From the NCBI GenBank assembly GCA_951230915.1, contig OX579638.1:5040696-5104695 (forward strand): a stretch of 64,000 nucleotides of DNA, read 5' to 3'. The stretch's first letter is position 1. Each line of letters opens with the position of its first letter. The notes under the pieces are model-generated. The model did not search any database, was not told the DNA's origin, and saw only the letters and a program-made list of their open reading frames with translations. Below, piece by piece: positions 46,679 to 58,589 of this stretch. Made by a program: the position numbers and the translations under genes. The stretch comes from Antitrichia curtipendula (Eukaryota > Streptophyta > Bryopsida > Hypnales > Leucodontaceae).

Positions 46679-49600
46679 GATCACCAAAACTCAGCAATCA
46701 ATCTTTTTTTCTTACTGCAATTTGCCATCGCCACAAGCAAGATCACATTCTACAGAAAGAAGACGCACTCAGCGAGAAAGATTGCAAAAAGAAGGCGCAC
46801 CTATAATTATTCTTGAAAGAAAATGATCTCCATCACAAGATCAAATTAAACTGGGGATCAAATCACAATTTAGGGAGAGTTCAAGAGACATCAATTTCAT
46901 GTATGCATCAAGGACGTAGTGTACAGTGCCCTCTATCTAGAAAGTAAGGTAACCTCTACGAAGTTTTTGCTCAAACAGGAATCTGCAAAACCCATTAGTT
47001 TATTGATTGTAGCTGATGAGCAAGTGAGTCAACGTTACATTCCTCAAAATATCAGGTTTCCAAATCCAAAAAAAAAATCTTCTTCAAAATACTTGCTAAT
47101 TTGAGCTAGGATGTAGAATGTGAAAAGATCACCATGCATGCAATATAGTCACAGGGGTTATTTACTTTCTAACGGCACTGTACATACTACTACATCAAGA
47201 TTAAAAGAATCTGAATATTAGTTATGGAGATTAAGCACGTGTGAATGAAAATAGTTATGGAGATTAAGCACGTATGAATGAAAATAGTTATGGAGATGGA
47301 CCTCGGACATGTGTTTTTTGATCCCTTGTTTACATGAGCTTGTCTTGACTGATCGACCGTCACTGTCGCTACCTGGATTCATCCTGATGATTGCCAGATT
47401 TAGCAATCTCTGGCTTGTGCTTAATCAACATCTCCATCAAAATGGTGCATTCTTTCTTGCATTTTACAGAGATGAGTTACGCATTTAGTTCTAACATGAA
47501 TTTCGTCAACATTCACAAGTTGTCTCGTATATGTTTGATTTTTTAGGTCTACTTAGAATTGATGGACATAGTTGCAATTGGTGAAATCACTCAATGATTG
47601 TGCTCTTATATTGCATTTTGTGCTTTTGTGATTGCCAGTGAAAACATCTTTTTTCACTAGAATTGGGCAATCAAAAAATCTTTGTTATTTTAGCTTGGAT
47701 GGATTGGAATGAGAGATTTTTGCATTTGTTAAACATAAGTTATAAGTGCATAGGGGGAAGGGCCTTAAGGTTAGGTTTTTGTGCGTTCAAAAGAGCTCGC
47801 TTTGCTCATTCAGAGTACTATCTCGATGGAATTAGCTCGTCATTTAGATTGATTTTCCAATAATTTTGCTCCTATTCTTTGTCTTCATCCATGATGTTCA
47901 TATTTGGGGTTGATAATTTTAGCTTGCAAGGAGGGAGAATTGGGTTACACCATTGCAGGTCTATAGGTGAAACTAACATTAGTGCTTGAACTAATTACAT
48001 CATTACATGTTGTTTTTGGCAGATGACAAAGGTTGACATGAATAGAGTTTTTTTAGTTGGTGTCAAGTTTCCAAGGTGTTCAAATGATCCATCTCCTACA
48101 AAACTTATATCATGAGTAGGTAATTGGCATACAAAGGATGTAGTGGCATTTGTTAGGAATGTATGTAGTTGCATTGGTTTTGCATTGTGATCTAGTCACC
48201 CATATTGTTCTTGTTTTCTTTGGAGTTTTCAGTCTTGGCATACACACTCATCTATTTGATGGCAAGGGAGCCCAAGGTTTCCCTACCAAACAAAGGAGGT
48301 GTTACATATTCATGGAGGCCTGATTTGCAGAGCTGGATATTTGAACTTTCTGCATGCTTTGAGAGTATTGGTGATTTGGAAAAATGAGAGATGGTATGGT
48401 AGATTAGTCTTGGACTAGCATTTGTGAATGATTTGGTATATCTATTAAATTTTTTTTCTAGGATCATGACGGACTCTCAGTTGGAACTTGACTTTCTGTC
48501 CATTTGACGAACAGAGTGACAGATTGACATAATAGTGACAACCATGTATTGTGGTGGTAATGAAGATGAGATAATGCATGTTTTCTTTCAAGACAATGAC
48601 ATTGATACATTGAGATTTTTCTATGCCCTATATTGAAGAGGGATGAGGTACAATTTTGATGGCAATTTGCTACAAGAAAATGGTGGTGGCGGAGACAGGG
48701 AGGGGGCTTTTAGCTCTACATCGTCTATTGCTCATGCATCTCACTTTCCTAAGGCTCGTAGCTCCTCTCAGGCCTTTGATGCCACTCATGCCCATGACTT
48801 GATAGAGCTTAGAGCCCTAGACCTACTCGTGCACTTGGATCTACTTCTGCTGAGGAGCTCTTCTCATACAATCTTGATGAAGTTATGTAATGGGAAAAAA
48901 TGCTAAACAAGAAAATTGATCTATTGGAGAAAGGAGGCGGTTTTTATTTGGCTAATTTGTCTTATTATGCCATAGAACCATTAACTTTAGAGGACTGAAA
49001 CCTTATAGGTTATGGGGGATAATATGATATTTTGTACTTACCATGAAGAAGATCACTAGGCTACTGTTGGAAGATTTCAAGGTTGCCATTTAGTAGTAAA
49101 ATTTTCTTAGTTGTTTTGTAAGAATAAGTCACTTGATGGAGTGACTAACCTATCTTGCTTTACTCTAGTTTGTGAATTTTGAGACAATATTGTGATTGTA
49201 GGGCCTCCATGTTATCTATATTGACATGACATTGGCTTTTACCATTGAGATGTCCGTTGGTGTCAATGAGGATGCATTTTGACGTATTAAAATTCATGTC
49301 ATTAAAAAAAATATTTTATTTTTTTGGACGGTTTGTTTGTAGACTTAGACAGGCAAGTTGATGGAGATGCTGCTCCCCCCCAAAAAAAAAAAAAAAAATT
49401 TAATCCTGATAGAGGCTAGGATTGAATTCTGACGTTTTGTTGGTCAACCATCTGTTCAGATGTAATGATGACAATTCTATAGAGCCTAGACCAATTAAGA
49501 GCAATTAGATCAATTGAATGCTAAATGTATGGTGTAAGGTGGATAATACAACTGTGATGGATATCCAAAAGCAAGTTTTAATAAATTAAAGTGATAAGTA

Positions 49601-50236
49601 ATTACTCATTTAAAGATATTTAATAATAAATCAACAATTCAACACCCATTACAAAATGTTCAACACACATATGATGTGCTCCATTTGATACTGCAATAGG
49701 GCCTAATTGAGGCCTTTTTGTTCACTTAGAGTATAATTGTGCAGTACAATGGTATGTATTACTTCCATCCATTCATATCGTGAGATTATGTAAAATTTCA
49801 AAAGAAGGCGATGTTGACTACTAAATTGATTTATGTTAATGTATGATATTATTTGTATTTCCATTAAGTGACACTTAGATCAACAATTGGATGATTAGGG
49901 TTGTCTTATTTGTCACATTTTTGGGGTTGGATTTTTGTGTCATGCTACACAAATTGTCGCTTGGTAGCGGTGACATCTTGTTGAGTAAGGCTATTTTCAA
50001 CAACTAAATTTTTTTGAAATCTCACTCTAATTATGAACCTAAATTAGAATGTAATATGTATTCATTAAATTGAGACACTTCATTAAAATGAGACTTTAAT
50101 ATGTCAAAATCGTAAATGGAGGGTGATTTATTTTAAAGTCACTTTAACGTTGATTCTACTAGACATCTTGAGGGCTCTACTAGATGTCGTGTGATGTCTG
50201 TGTCAAGCAGTTGCACTATCTCCTAGAATAATCTTG
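46679..50236. other. gene-free stretch with decayed, coding-looking patches
   Basis: 47650-48910 has several short frames with normal amino acid use (for example 48205-48387 and 48643-48906) but none extends and none matches a family; it may be an old transposon. A 17-base A run follows a C run at 49374-49398, possibly the tail of a retroelement. The 33-bp tandem repeat is listed separately. Confidence 0.4.
47221..47297. repeat. 33-bp tandem repeat, 2.3 copies
   Basis: Units begin GTTATGGAGATTAAGCACGT at 47221, 47254 and (partial) 47287. Confidence 0.9.
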
Positions 50237-50239
50237 GTT

Positions 50240-50360
50240 CACTACAAAAAATCAAGGATATAAATGACTTGTCCACAATGGCTGCAAGTACAACAATGAC
50301 TACAAAGTGACTATTTTGTAGTCATTTTGGACAAGTCATTTATACCTTTTTTTTGTAGTG
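50240..50360. mobile_element. CACTA-like MITE, 121 bp
   Basis: Begins CACTACAAAAAA and ends TTTTTTTTGTAGTG. The arms share ATAAATGACTTGTCCA and its inverse; a further inverted pair TGACTACAAA / TTTGTAGTCA lies at the centre. A 3-bp GTT duplication lies at 50237-50239 and 50361-50363. Confidence 0.85.
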
Positions 50361-50363
50361 GTT

Positions 50364-50763
50364 GGATTTGCTTAATTTTTGAACAACAACGGAATCATTG
50401 CAAGCAATATTATGAGCCACTTAGAATCTCTAATTGCTACTCTAGTCATGAAAAGAAGCGCAACATGTCTGCTTGTGATGTTCTAATCTAAAACTCTAGA
50501 ATGACCTAGTTGCCAATGAATGTTTATTTGTAGCTTGTATAGATATATTGAACAAGAAATTGATAGGATTTTGGACATGGGAGTACTTTCTAAGCACGCA
50601 TTGGGCCTGAAGCTCATCAGGGAATTGATGGTAGTGCTACCTTTTCTAATAGACGTTCCGCATTTGAAATAGATAGTATTGACTAAAGAGTTTTCTTTTT
50701 AAGCTTCCAAAGATTTTGACATTCAAAAGACCCTGGAACTTCTTGAAGCTTTCCAGCAATTCT
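50364..50763. other. gene-free stretch
   Basis: No gene-like frame or bounded repeat. Confidence 0.5.
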
Positions 50764-50767
50764 TTGA

Positions 50768-51709
50768 CCCCTAAAGGATCAAAGTGCATTTTTTGGCAAA
50801 ATAGTGATTTTGGGCAGCTTACTATGAATGAAGTTTTTATTTTTATTTTTTGAATTTTTCACTCAACATTTTTTCAAGAAGTTTCTTTAAGGCCCAACAA
50901 TTTTCAAAACTTTTGACTACATTTTCAAAAAGTTATTGTATGATATGTAGTTTTCATTGCTTGGTAGGCAATCCGGGTAGCAAAAATAAATTATTTAAAA
51001 ATCACTTTTTTGAAAAATAAAAATTTGAAATTGATTTTTTGTATTTCTATATACATGGAAAACTTTAAATCATTCCATTTTGATTAATGAGATGAAAGTA
51101 ATGAGGAGTTTTAGTTGTGGGTAGTTTACAGGTAGTTATGAAATGTCTATTCTAAAATAAACTTTGAAGTCCCTTATTTTACTCTATTTTTAATATTTTT
51201 GAAAACAAAACAAAACATTAGATTTAGATTTTTTATTACAACATTATAACCATTGGCATTGGCATTTTTTAATTCCATAAATAAATGATTAACTATTTAG
51301 TATTTTGAATCATACTACTTCTTTCTACTTACTATTTTTTCCATATATGTTATACAATTCCAAATGATCAAAACTTTTCAATCATGTATCCAACTTGCCT
51401 TGAAAAATGAATCTAAAGAGTTACAACCATTTCGGATTTTATTTAATAATGATTTGACCTTGTGAAGTGCAAGCTGCCCGCTTTTTCACGAGGCCCTCAA
51501 AGGACTTTTGTCACTTCAAATATTAATATCTTGCAATCTACATGGTGAAATTTTCTGAATTTTTTTTCACATCTTGTCAAACCAGCATACTACAAGATCC
51601 TATGGTTACATGTGTCCAAAAGTATTTTTTTTTCTAAATTTTGGTACTTGTATTAGAATTGCAGTTTGGGAGCGTTTTTGTTAAAAACATAGTTAGAAAC
51701 TATTAGGGA
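50768..51709. mobile_element. TTAA-type element, copy 7 (older)
   Basis: Left flank TTGA (50764-50767) and right flank TTAA (51710-51713). Ends CCCCTAAAGGATC and CTATTAGGGA. It is 942 bp and homologous to copies 1 and 5 throughout, with more differences, so it is an older insertion. Confidence 0.7.
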
Positions 51710-51713
51710 TTAA

Positions 51714-53502
51714 AGATTCCATTCTTGAAGAGTCAGGCCATGTGTACATGCGACTCTTTGCAATGATAAAAAAACCCTGGCGGCTTGTTCAAAGTTAGAT
51801 GGTGGATTTTGGAAAAGAACTGATTGCATTTAGAAATTGAAGTATGCTAAACTAGAAACAAATCTCTAGGACTTGGAAATCAACTAGTGCCATCCAAAAT
51901 GTGAAGGATATTTGACTACTTTCTTGGAATACTTGGAGGATTTGAACTACCTTGCCAAATAATTCAAAGGTTAATATCCGGCTATTAAGGGTTAGTTTCC
52001 CTTGAATATCAAGTTATCAACCTCCATGGACTTAATTTTTTTGATTCAAAGGATACAACTGGTGCCCATTGATAAAAATTGGGTTCATTTTTGTAGAAGT
52101 TAGAAATCAATTAGACGGTGGTTGCAAGAAAGACCAAATGATTTTGATTATGTTTTGCCAAAATATAATTTTTACCCATAATGAAGAACAGTCTCAATTG
52201 TTAATTTGAAAAATCAACAGCTACTAGTATTGCAGACTACTTGCAAGTACTAAAAAAGTACTATATGGAAAAAAAAGTTTGTACAAAAAATAGACACAAT
52301 TAAGTATAAATTAATAATAATTAAAAAATCATGAACACAAAAAATTAATAATTAAAAATAATTAAAATATCATGAACACAAAAAATTAATAATTAAAAAT
52401 AATTAAAATATCATGAACACAAAAAATTAAAAATTGGCCATTTGTAAAGACTTGATAGTGATCACATTTCATCAAAAATTGGATGTTAAAACCATCTTCA
52501 ATGTTCAAAAGTGACCTCACAAGGGAATCCTATTTGTACAAATGTAGAGGCTATAAAATAATGTATTTTTAGATTTCTTTTGGTAGGAACATGTTCCCCT
52601 ACTGTGGAAATAGACTACAAAAATTTAGCTCTAGGTCATTAATTTTGGGTACTCCTTATACTAGAATCCCCTAAAATGCAAAATATGACAAATTAGCAAA
52701 ATTAAAATTTAATTATAGAATGTTTTTTTAATTTTTTTGAAAACTAAAGAATCTCATAACTACCAAGTTAGCCATCATCAATAAAAATTTAAATTATATT
52801 AGATTCATTTTCCAAAAATTATGCCTGATGGCAACTCCATCACTCTAATTGTGAGTTTGTGACAGAAAATAGTACCGGTCTTTTTTGCAATCACCCTAGA
52901 GGAAATACAAAACTTTCACAAATACTAACTCTATCTAAGGGATTCAAGGCATTATGTTTTGTAGTAAATGGAAACAATAAGTTTACATAAAAATGACTTA
53001 AACAATCAATATTTCTTGGAATTGAGGGAAGAACTACAAAAGTTGCTTAGTGAGGAATCCGATCTTTAGAATATTACTAATATTGAAAATAAATTGTCAG
53101 CAATAACAAAAAATGCTTGATTATATCCAATGTTACTATGTTAGTGGTCTCCATCAAAAAGTTTGGCTTCTGACCTAGCCTCCTCCTATGGGCTAAATCT
53201 AATATTCCTAACTTTCCTATAGTTTAGCATCTTTGTTTCAAAACACGTGTTGATCAATCTTGCCAAAGCCACATATTTTGGGGTCTTTGTGGGTTTTTTT
53301 TTCCAACTTTGAGGTTTAGAAGAAATTTAAAGTTTATTCTATTGTTTACATTTTGAAGAGATTAATGTATGTGCAATCCATAAATTGTTGAAAATAAGGC
53401 TTTATATCATGAAAGTTACCTTCAACCTTGTTCCCTATTGGATTTTTTCGGTACATGCACTATATTAGAACCCCAAGTTTCCCATCTCCAAGTTGATAGA
53501 AT
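51714..53502. other. gene-free stretch
   Basis: Holds only a tandem repeat (52301-52432). No gene. Confidence 0.5.
52301..52432. repeat. 41-bp tandem repeat, about 3 copies
   Basis: The phrase CATGAACACAAAAAATTAA recurs at 52330, 52371 and 52412, so the period is 41 bases. Confidence 0.9.
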
Positions 53503-53850
53503 GACAGGTCTTAAGTGACATCCAATACAACAACCTATATTTTTATGCCAATAGTAATGTTCAATATAACACATAGGGAGAACGGGGAGGCGTTACCCCC
53601 CCCGGTGTAAACTTGGGGGGTGCAACTTTACCCCCCCCAAACTTTATGTTTTAAGAAAATTTTGGGGGGGTAAAGCTACACCCCCCAAGTTTACACCGGG
53701 GGGGGGGGGGGGGGGGTAACGCCTCCCCGATCTCCCTGTAACATCTTGATGTTATATTGAACATTATTAATTTATAATTATTGATATAAAAACATAGATT
53801 GTACTATTTGTTGTCACCTAAAATCTATCACCTAAAACATGGGTTTCTTA
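53503..53850. mobile_element. composite hairpin element with G/C runs
   Basis: The outer arms (AATGTTCAATATAACA at 53556-53571; inverse at 53750-53765; then TAAGTGACATCC-like and GTCACCTAAAATC-like further out) enclose an inner perfect-looking hairpin 53575-53737 with ends GGGGAGGCGTTACCCC and inverse. The inner part contains C8, G6, C8, G7, C6 and a 19-G run at 53698-53716. The right outer end TTTCTTACAATG recalls CACTA-type ends; the left outer end is lost. Related to 63451-63737. Confidence 0.6.
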
Positions 53851-53879
53851 CAATGATGTTTTCTAATTTGAAATTTCAT

Positions 53880-54222
53880 GAAATTTTTTGGACATGTAGC
53901 TAATTTTGTCACAAAAAGAAAGAAAAAAAAGCTCAAGCAAAAAAAGTGAAATTAACTTGTACAAAAGCCTCCCCAAATTAGAGCTATAAAGAATTGAGAT
54001 GTCCCCAAAAAACATTTTTTTCAACTTCAAGTACTATAACCTTGCAATTTGTACGGTCAAAACCTTTCATTTTTTTACTAAAACATAGTAAACTAATCTA
54101 CCATTAGATCTTACAGTAAGGTGCAACAAGATTTCATTCATCATTTCTTGATGGCCTTCACCATCAAAACGGCCCATTTTGAGTGTTTTTTATGTGAAAT
54201 ATAGTCAAAGAACTTTAAGGAG
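53880..54222. mobile_element. 3' fragment of a TTAA-type element
   Basis: Resembles the last 340 bases of copies 1, 5 and 7 (ACCTTGCAATTTGTACGGT, AAACATAGTAAACTA, ACTTTAAGGAG) with many changes. The terminal TTAA is eroded to TAAA. Confidence 0.45.
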
Positions 54223-54518
54223 TAAACACAAGTGTATAAAAATAATACTTGATTCATTTTTTCAAAAATGTTTAAAGAAAAACATTAAACCATTGTTGAG
54301 CATCAAGCTATATTAATAGTAACAATTAATCATCAAGGAAGAAAATGGAATTAAATAAATAAAATAATTAGCCACCATTGAATACTTTCAGATCTAGTAC
54401 ACATTTCAAACTTGGTACTTCAAGCTTGGGGCATTGATCAATGTGTGCCCTCTACATGGATGCAGCACAGTGCAAATTCAATCATACTCATAGTTTCATA
54501 TTGAATCCCGTGTCTGTA

Positions 54519-54926
54519 AGGTAGTCTGCTCTAAATGCACCCATCTTCTTCAAACCGCTCCTATAATTAACTCTGGAATGGATTTGAGGTGGTCCTTGAA
54601 TCGACCACTTTAGCCATTGAGTGCATCGAGGAAAATTATCATTTATTGCGAGAGCCAATCAATCTCCTTGATTTTTTCACATCTTTTTACAAGCTGGAAG
54701 TGGATAGGTTCTGGAAGACCTATAGTCACAAATAGGTGCCTAGGACAGAAATCTTTGAAAATTCATAACTAATTTCAAGAAGATTCAAAAAATATGAAAC
54801 GACTTGGGTTAGATGCCAATTCCACCATTCTTCCTACAAAAATTTACTGAAATTTTTTTTGAGGACTTTAGCTTCCCCCCGAAAGGCAAGCAGCTCTTAA
54901 ATGGTCGCTTTAAGAGCATACTACCT
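54519..54926. mobile_element. TA-flanked TIR element, copy C
   Basis: TA is on both sides (54517-54518, 54927-54928). Left end AGGTAGTCTGCTCTAAATG; right end inverted AGGTAGTATGCTCTTAAAG. It is 408 bp; the right part, including ATATGAAACGACTTGGGTTA, matches copy B, while the left part differs. Confidence 0.7.
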
Positions 54927-54928
54927 TA

Positions 54929-55545
54929 ACTGAGAGATTCTCATCTTGCTTCACTGCGTCGAGATCAAACCAAGGCTCCAAATAATCGTATTCATATGAA
55001 AGGCTTGTTACTTGAACTAATTAATCAAGTCCCACAGGTAATTGCACGCCATGCAGGACATATCATTGAATAATACATGTATCCATTTCAAATGTTCAAT
55101 GAGTCCATACACTTTGTCCGTGAACCATATTCCACTTGCTTGCCAACAAGTAAACCAGTCAAATGCGATTCAACACACGTCAAATCTAATGTTGCAACCA
55201 ATCTGAGCACACAAACTTCAACTGCACAGTAACAAGTTCCAGAACTGCGACTACAAATCGTACGTGGGTGCGATAAACTTATCTCACTATAAGATTATCC
55301 CAGTGCGTGGGTAATTACGGTCAGACCACAATCGATGGACCAGGTCCATGATCCGCCTTATGGTTTCATATGCAAGCTCGGTCTGTATGCGAATCTCAGT
55401 ATCTCCTCTCCGAACTGATGAGTAGTGCCGTCGTTCACAGATAAGATCTGCGTCTGCGACTCTCCGGACACCACATCGAACGGCAGTAGATAGTCCTCGC
55501 GAGCCACCCAGATGACGCTGCCTCGCGCCTCGCAGCTGAACCACA
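54929..55545. other. region beyond the F-box gene's inverted 3' copy
   Basis: The minus-strand frame 55287-55544 has no recognisable domain. Its composition is more genic than the flanking DNA, so it may be a relic of a rearranged gene. Confidence 0.35.
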
Positions 55546-55741
55546 GGGCGCTTATTTCAGTCTTCGGTGTTCAATCCCCCGTGAGTCTCACTTTCTTCTG
55601 TGTATGCGTGATTGCAACACGTGTCCAAAATTACTGTAATTAGTAAACTTTTGTAAACTTTTACAGGTGTCCCAATCACGCATACACAGAAGAAAGTGAG
55701 ACTCACGGGGGAGTGAACATCGAAGACTGAAATAAGCGCCC
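55546..55741. repeat. palindrome at the 3' end of the F-box gene
   Basis: Arms of 69 bases (55546-55614 and 55673-55741) differ at two positions and surround a 58-base loop. The right arm contains the last codons, stop and 3' flank of the minus-strand F-box gene; the left arm is the same end in inverse. Confidence 0.93.
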
Positions 55742-57199
55742 GGTGAACCAGTTCTGGAAGAAAAACCGCACCTGTCTGGCAATAGACATCAAACGCATCA
55801 TACGAGACATATAATCAACTTCAATTTCGCTGAAAGGAACCTGGATTCGCAGGACTCCACAATCCACTCCGTGTCCCTGCAGTTTCATGATGTAAAAACA
55901 AAGGGGCATGGAAACAATTTTTCTCCCAAACTCGCCCAAACCAAAGGGAGTCTCCGACTTCCGGTCTTGGGGTTGCTCCTCTCCGATGAGCCAGGCGTCG
56001 TGAATCTTCGCAGGAAGGACCGCGTACAAGCCTCCCATACATTCCAAGATCTCGAGGTACGGTATTATACTCATGTCATAGAAAAACTCCACGACAGGGA
56101 ACTTGAGGGATGGGATATGGAACTTCCGAAGAGTGTACTCCTGGACAATTTGCCATTTCCCTGCTTCCGCGTTGACTTCGAAGAGCCGCAAAGTAGCGGC
56201 GTTCCTGGCTTCCTGGCTGGGCTCCAAACTTGCAGCGGCAGCGGTTGTGCATTGCACGTCTGCGAAGTAGAGACGCCCACCCACATGTGCACTTGCACAA
56301 ATGTAATCCCATCTAACATATACCAAGAAATATCCCGAGTAAATACATCGACCCCATGGACGCTCCTGCGGAAATCGCACACAATTCCAGCTGTTGGTGG
56401 TGGACGTATAAATGGCCACGAAGTCGCTGAAAGTGAGAATCACTTGGTAACAGTTGGCGTCTTCGTCGGCCACCAGGAGCGCTTGCACGCCATTCCTGTA
56501 GGCAACCCTCCACGACGCCAATCTCAGCCGTCGACAATCAGCTGCCGGGAGTTCCCTGCATTCTCTCGTCAGCGGGTTGCACACCAACAGGCGCTGCCAG
56601 GACTGGGGCGTGTGATTCGTTGTCCACCCATTCGACAACTTCGTGGTATCCGAGATCGAGGAGGGGTTGGAATCGGCAAGCATTGGGTTCAGGCGCTTGC
56701 TGCGGCGAATAGGGACAACGTCACTCTTGATCAGGAGCAGACCACCTGCACTAGCCATGATGTCGTCTCGAGGGATGCTGAAGTGGAGCCATTCGTCAGG
56801 GAGGTGTGTCATGGGAGGGAGCGGGCTCGCCCTCTCCGATGCGTGTTGTGCGCTCGAGTGCCAGATTCCAGACCATGACGACCATACATCCTTGACCGGG
56901 AGCGAGGAAAAAACTCCCACGATTTTAGCTGAGCACGTGCGGATCGGAGGATCCGCTTTCACGGTGGCAATTGTCTCCTTCTTGACAATGATAGGGAAGT
57001 ACCAGTCTCGGGTGTCGTCCAGCGTCCGAGCCTTTGAGATGCGTGCGATGTTGGAGGAATCCCACATTGACCATCTTGGGCAGTTGAGATGAGTCAGCCT
57101 GCGGACCGAGAGGATGGGCATCTGTTGCCACAATACCAAGTCGCCGATGGTGATCATCTCCGATTCCGAATGATGAGTACGCTGATCAGAGTCAGTCAT
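55703..57199 (-). CDS. F-box/F-box-associated type protein
   Basis: Probable substrate receptor of an SCF ubiquitin ligase. Single open exon, 498 residues from the ATG at 57199. An in-frame extension to 57235 begins with a non-ATG codon and contains a CAG acceptor-like site, so an upstream exon is possible. Residues 18-55 (IGDLVLWQQMPILSVRRLTH..., CPRWS, IARISKAR) look like a divergent F-box: the LP at its start is missing, but the second half with R-W and a hydrophobic tail is kept. Then comes the usual F-box-associated pattern: ASAGGLLLI (149-157), RLLVCNPLTRECRELP (203-218), YQVIL, VAIYTSTTNSW, and later blade-like repeats with LYFADVQ and LYAVLP. I place it in the plant kelch/F-box-associated propeller group. 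The stop lies inside the palindrome 55546-55741. Confidence 0.75.
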   Translation of the reverse strand: MTDSDQRTHHSESEMITIGDLVLWQQMPILSVRRLTHLNCPRWSMWDSSNIARISKARTLDDTRDWYFPIIVKKETIATVKADPPIRTCSAKIVGVFSSLPVKDVWSSWSGIWHSSAQHASERASPLPPMTHLPDEWLHFSIPRDDIMASAGGLLLIKSDVVPIRRSKRLNPMLADSNPSSISDTTKLSNGWTTNHTPQSWQRLLVCNPLTRECRELPAADCRRLRLASWRVAYRNGVQALLVADEDANCYQVILTFSDFVAIYTSTTNSWNCVRFPQERPWGRCIYSGYFLVYVRWDYICASAHVGGRLYFADVQCTTAAAASLEPSQEARNAATLRLFEVNAEAGKWQIVQEYTLRKFHIPSLKFPVVEFFYDMSIIPYLEILECMGGLYAVLPAKIHDAWLIGEEQPQDRKSETPFGLGEFGRKIVSMPLCFYIMKLQGHGVDCGVLRIQVPFSEIEVDYMSRMMRLMSIARQVRFFFQNWFTGRLFQSSMFTPP

Positions 57200-58581
57200 G
57201 CTGCCCTCCAGGGTCGACGTATCTGCACGAGCCAATCCACGGAATTAATACATATCCAGTACGTCATTACTGATGGGGTCGATCGAGTTCGGCATCTTAG
57301 GGTTCAGGAGTCGTGCGGCAATGCATTGGCAACAGGGCAAAGAAAAGGCTGAGCTAGCCGTACTGAATGCGATTGCGAACGTATTGAATCCATGCTATCG
57401 CCTTTATCTTAAGTCTAGGGTTCGCTTTTTCCTTTATGGTAGTCGACCAATGCTCATTAAGTACTCCGATCCTTATCGTTTATTGTACTGGAAAGCAGGA
57501 AAAAAAATATGAGAAACTACTCTTGAGCTAGATTTTAGCAAACGTGAGACTAAAGTAACTAAGCTACTCTGAAAGCGAAAAGGCAGGCTAATTCCCTCGG
57601 GTAGAATAAAGAATGCAACAGTGAGACGAAAAATGCCTTCACGACAACATCGACTGAATAGATTGCCCGAAATAAGGTGACAATAGACCGAGAACTGCCT
57701 GAGCAAACCCCAAGAAGGAATTGCTAATTTTTCTACCGTGACAGAGGGAAATTACGAGATTGAAATGCTGGAGAATAAAAACCGCACCTGCAACTTCCGA
57801 CGGCAACTAGCAACTTGGACGTGAAAACTGAAAAGCTGGTGATAAGCTGTTGGAGCCTAGCCTACGTACTCCAGAGATTGCAAGCAAGAGAAGAAGAAGC
57901 AGGACGTCGAAAAATCCCGAAGCCTCCGAAACTACTCTTAAAAAGTACTGAGAGCGATCGATCACTTGATTGTAACAACAGTCCTTACAATGAAAGTGAA
58001 ACCTGTGGCTCTGTGCGAGCTAGCAATCTTGTGATCGAGAAAAGCGCATGAGAGCGACCGAATTGCAGGAGAGAACTGTGAACGACAACAAGTTACACGC
58101 AAATGAAGCCTGAGACTTGAGAAAAAAAGGTCGGCGCTAGCTCGACAGTCGATCAGCAACAGCAACAACTGCAAAGCCGAAAGGAATTCGATGAAACTAC
58201 AGCGGAGTGAAGTACTGGAGGTCGTTGCCCTCCGCTCCCCCCGAGTCCATATTTTGGATGATTTCCGGATGAACAGACGCTTCAACTTTTCTCATTTTTT
58301 CCACATATTTTCTCAATCATCCTGGAAAGTAATTCACAGGAGACTTGTTTGGAATTCCCTCTGACAGATTTGGAGATTCTGTAGTTTGTCCCCGCTAGTT
58401 TTTGCCAAATTTTATGTTTCCCTGTGACCTAATTTCATCGTGGGGGGTTTAAAAAAAATTCCTATTCAAAAGGAAATCAAGTGGGTTTTCTTTATAGGGG
58501 TTTTCATAAATATCTTACATTTGAATGTGGTTTTCACCTAATATCTGTAGATTTTACAAGATGAAATTACTCCATATGACC
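57200..58581. other. 5' region of the F-box-type gene
   Basis: Mixed composition, near genic down to 58260. No ORF here carries an F-box. A donor/acceptor pair feeding the CAG at about 57222 would be needed to add an upstream exon; I could not choose one. Otherwise a promoter/5' UTR region. Confidence 0.4.
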
Positions 58582-58589
58582 ATATCAAT

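Noticed and set aside
55871..56878. 335-residue plus-strand frame
   Set aside because: Antisense shadow of the F-box-type gene; no domain.
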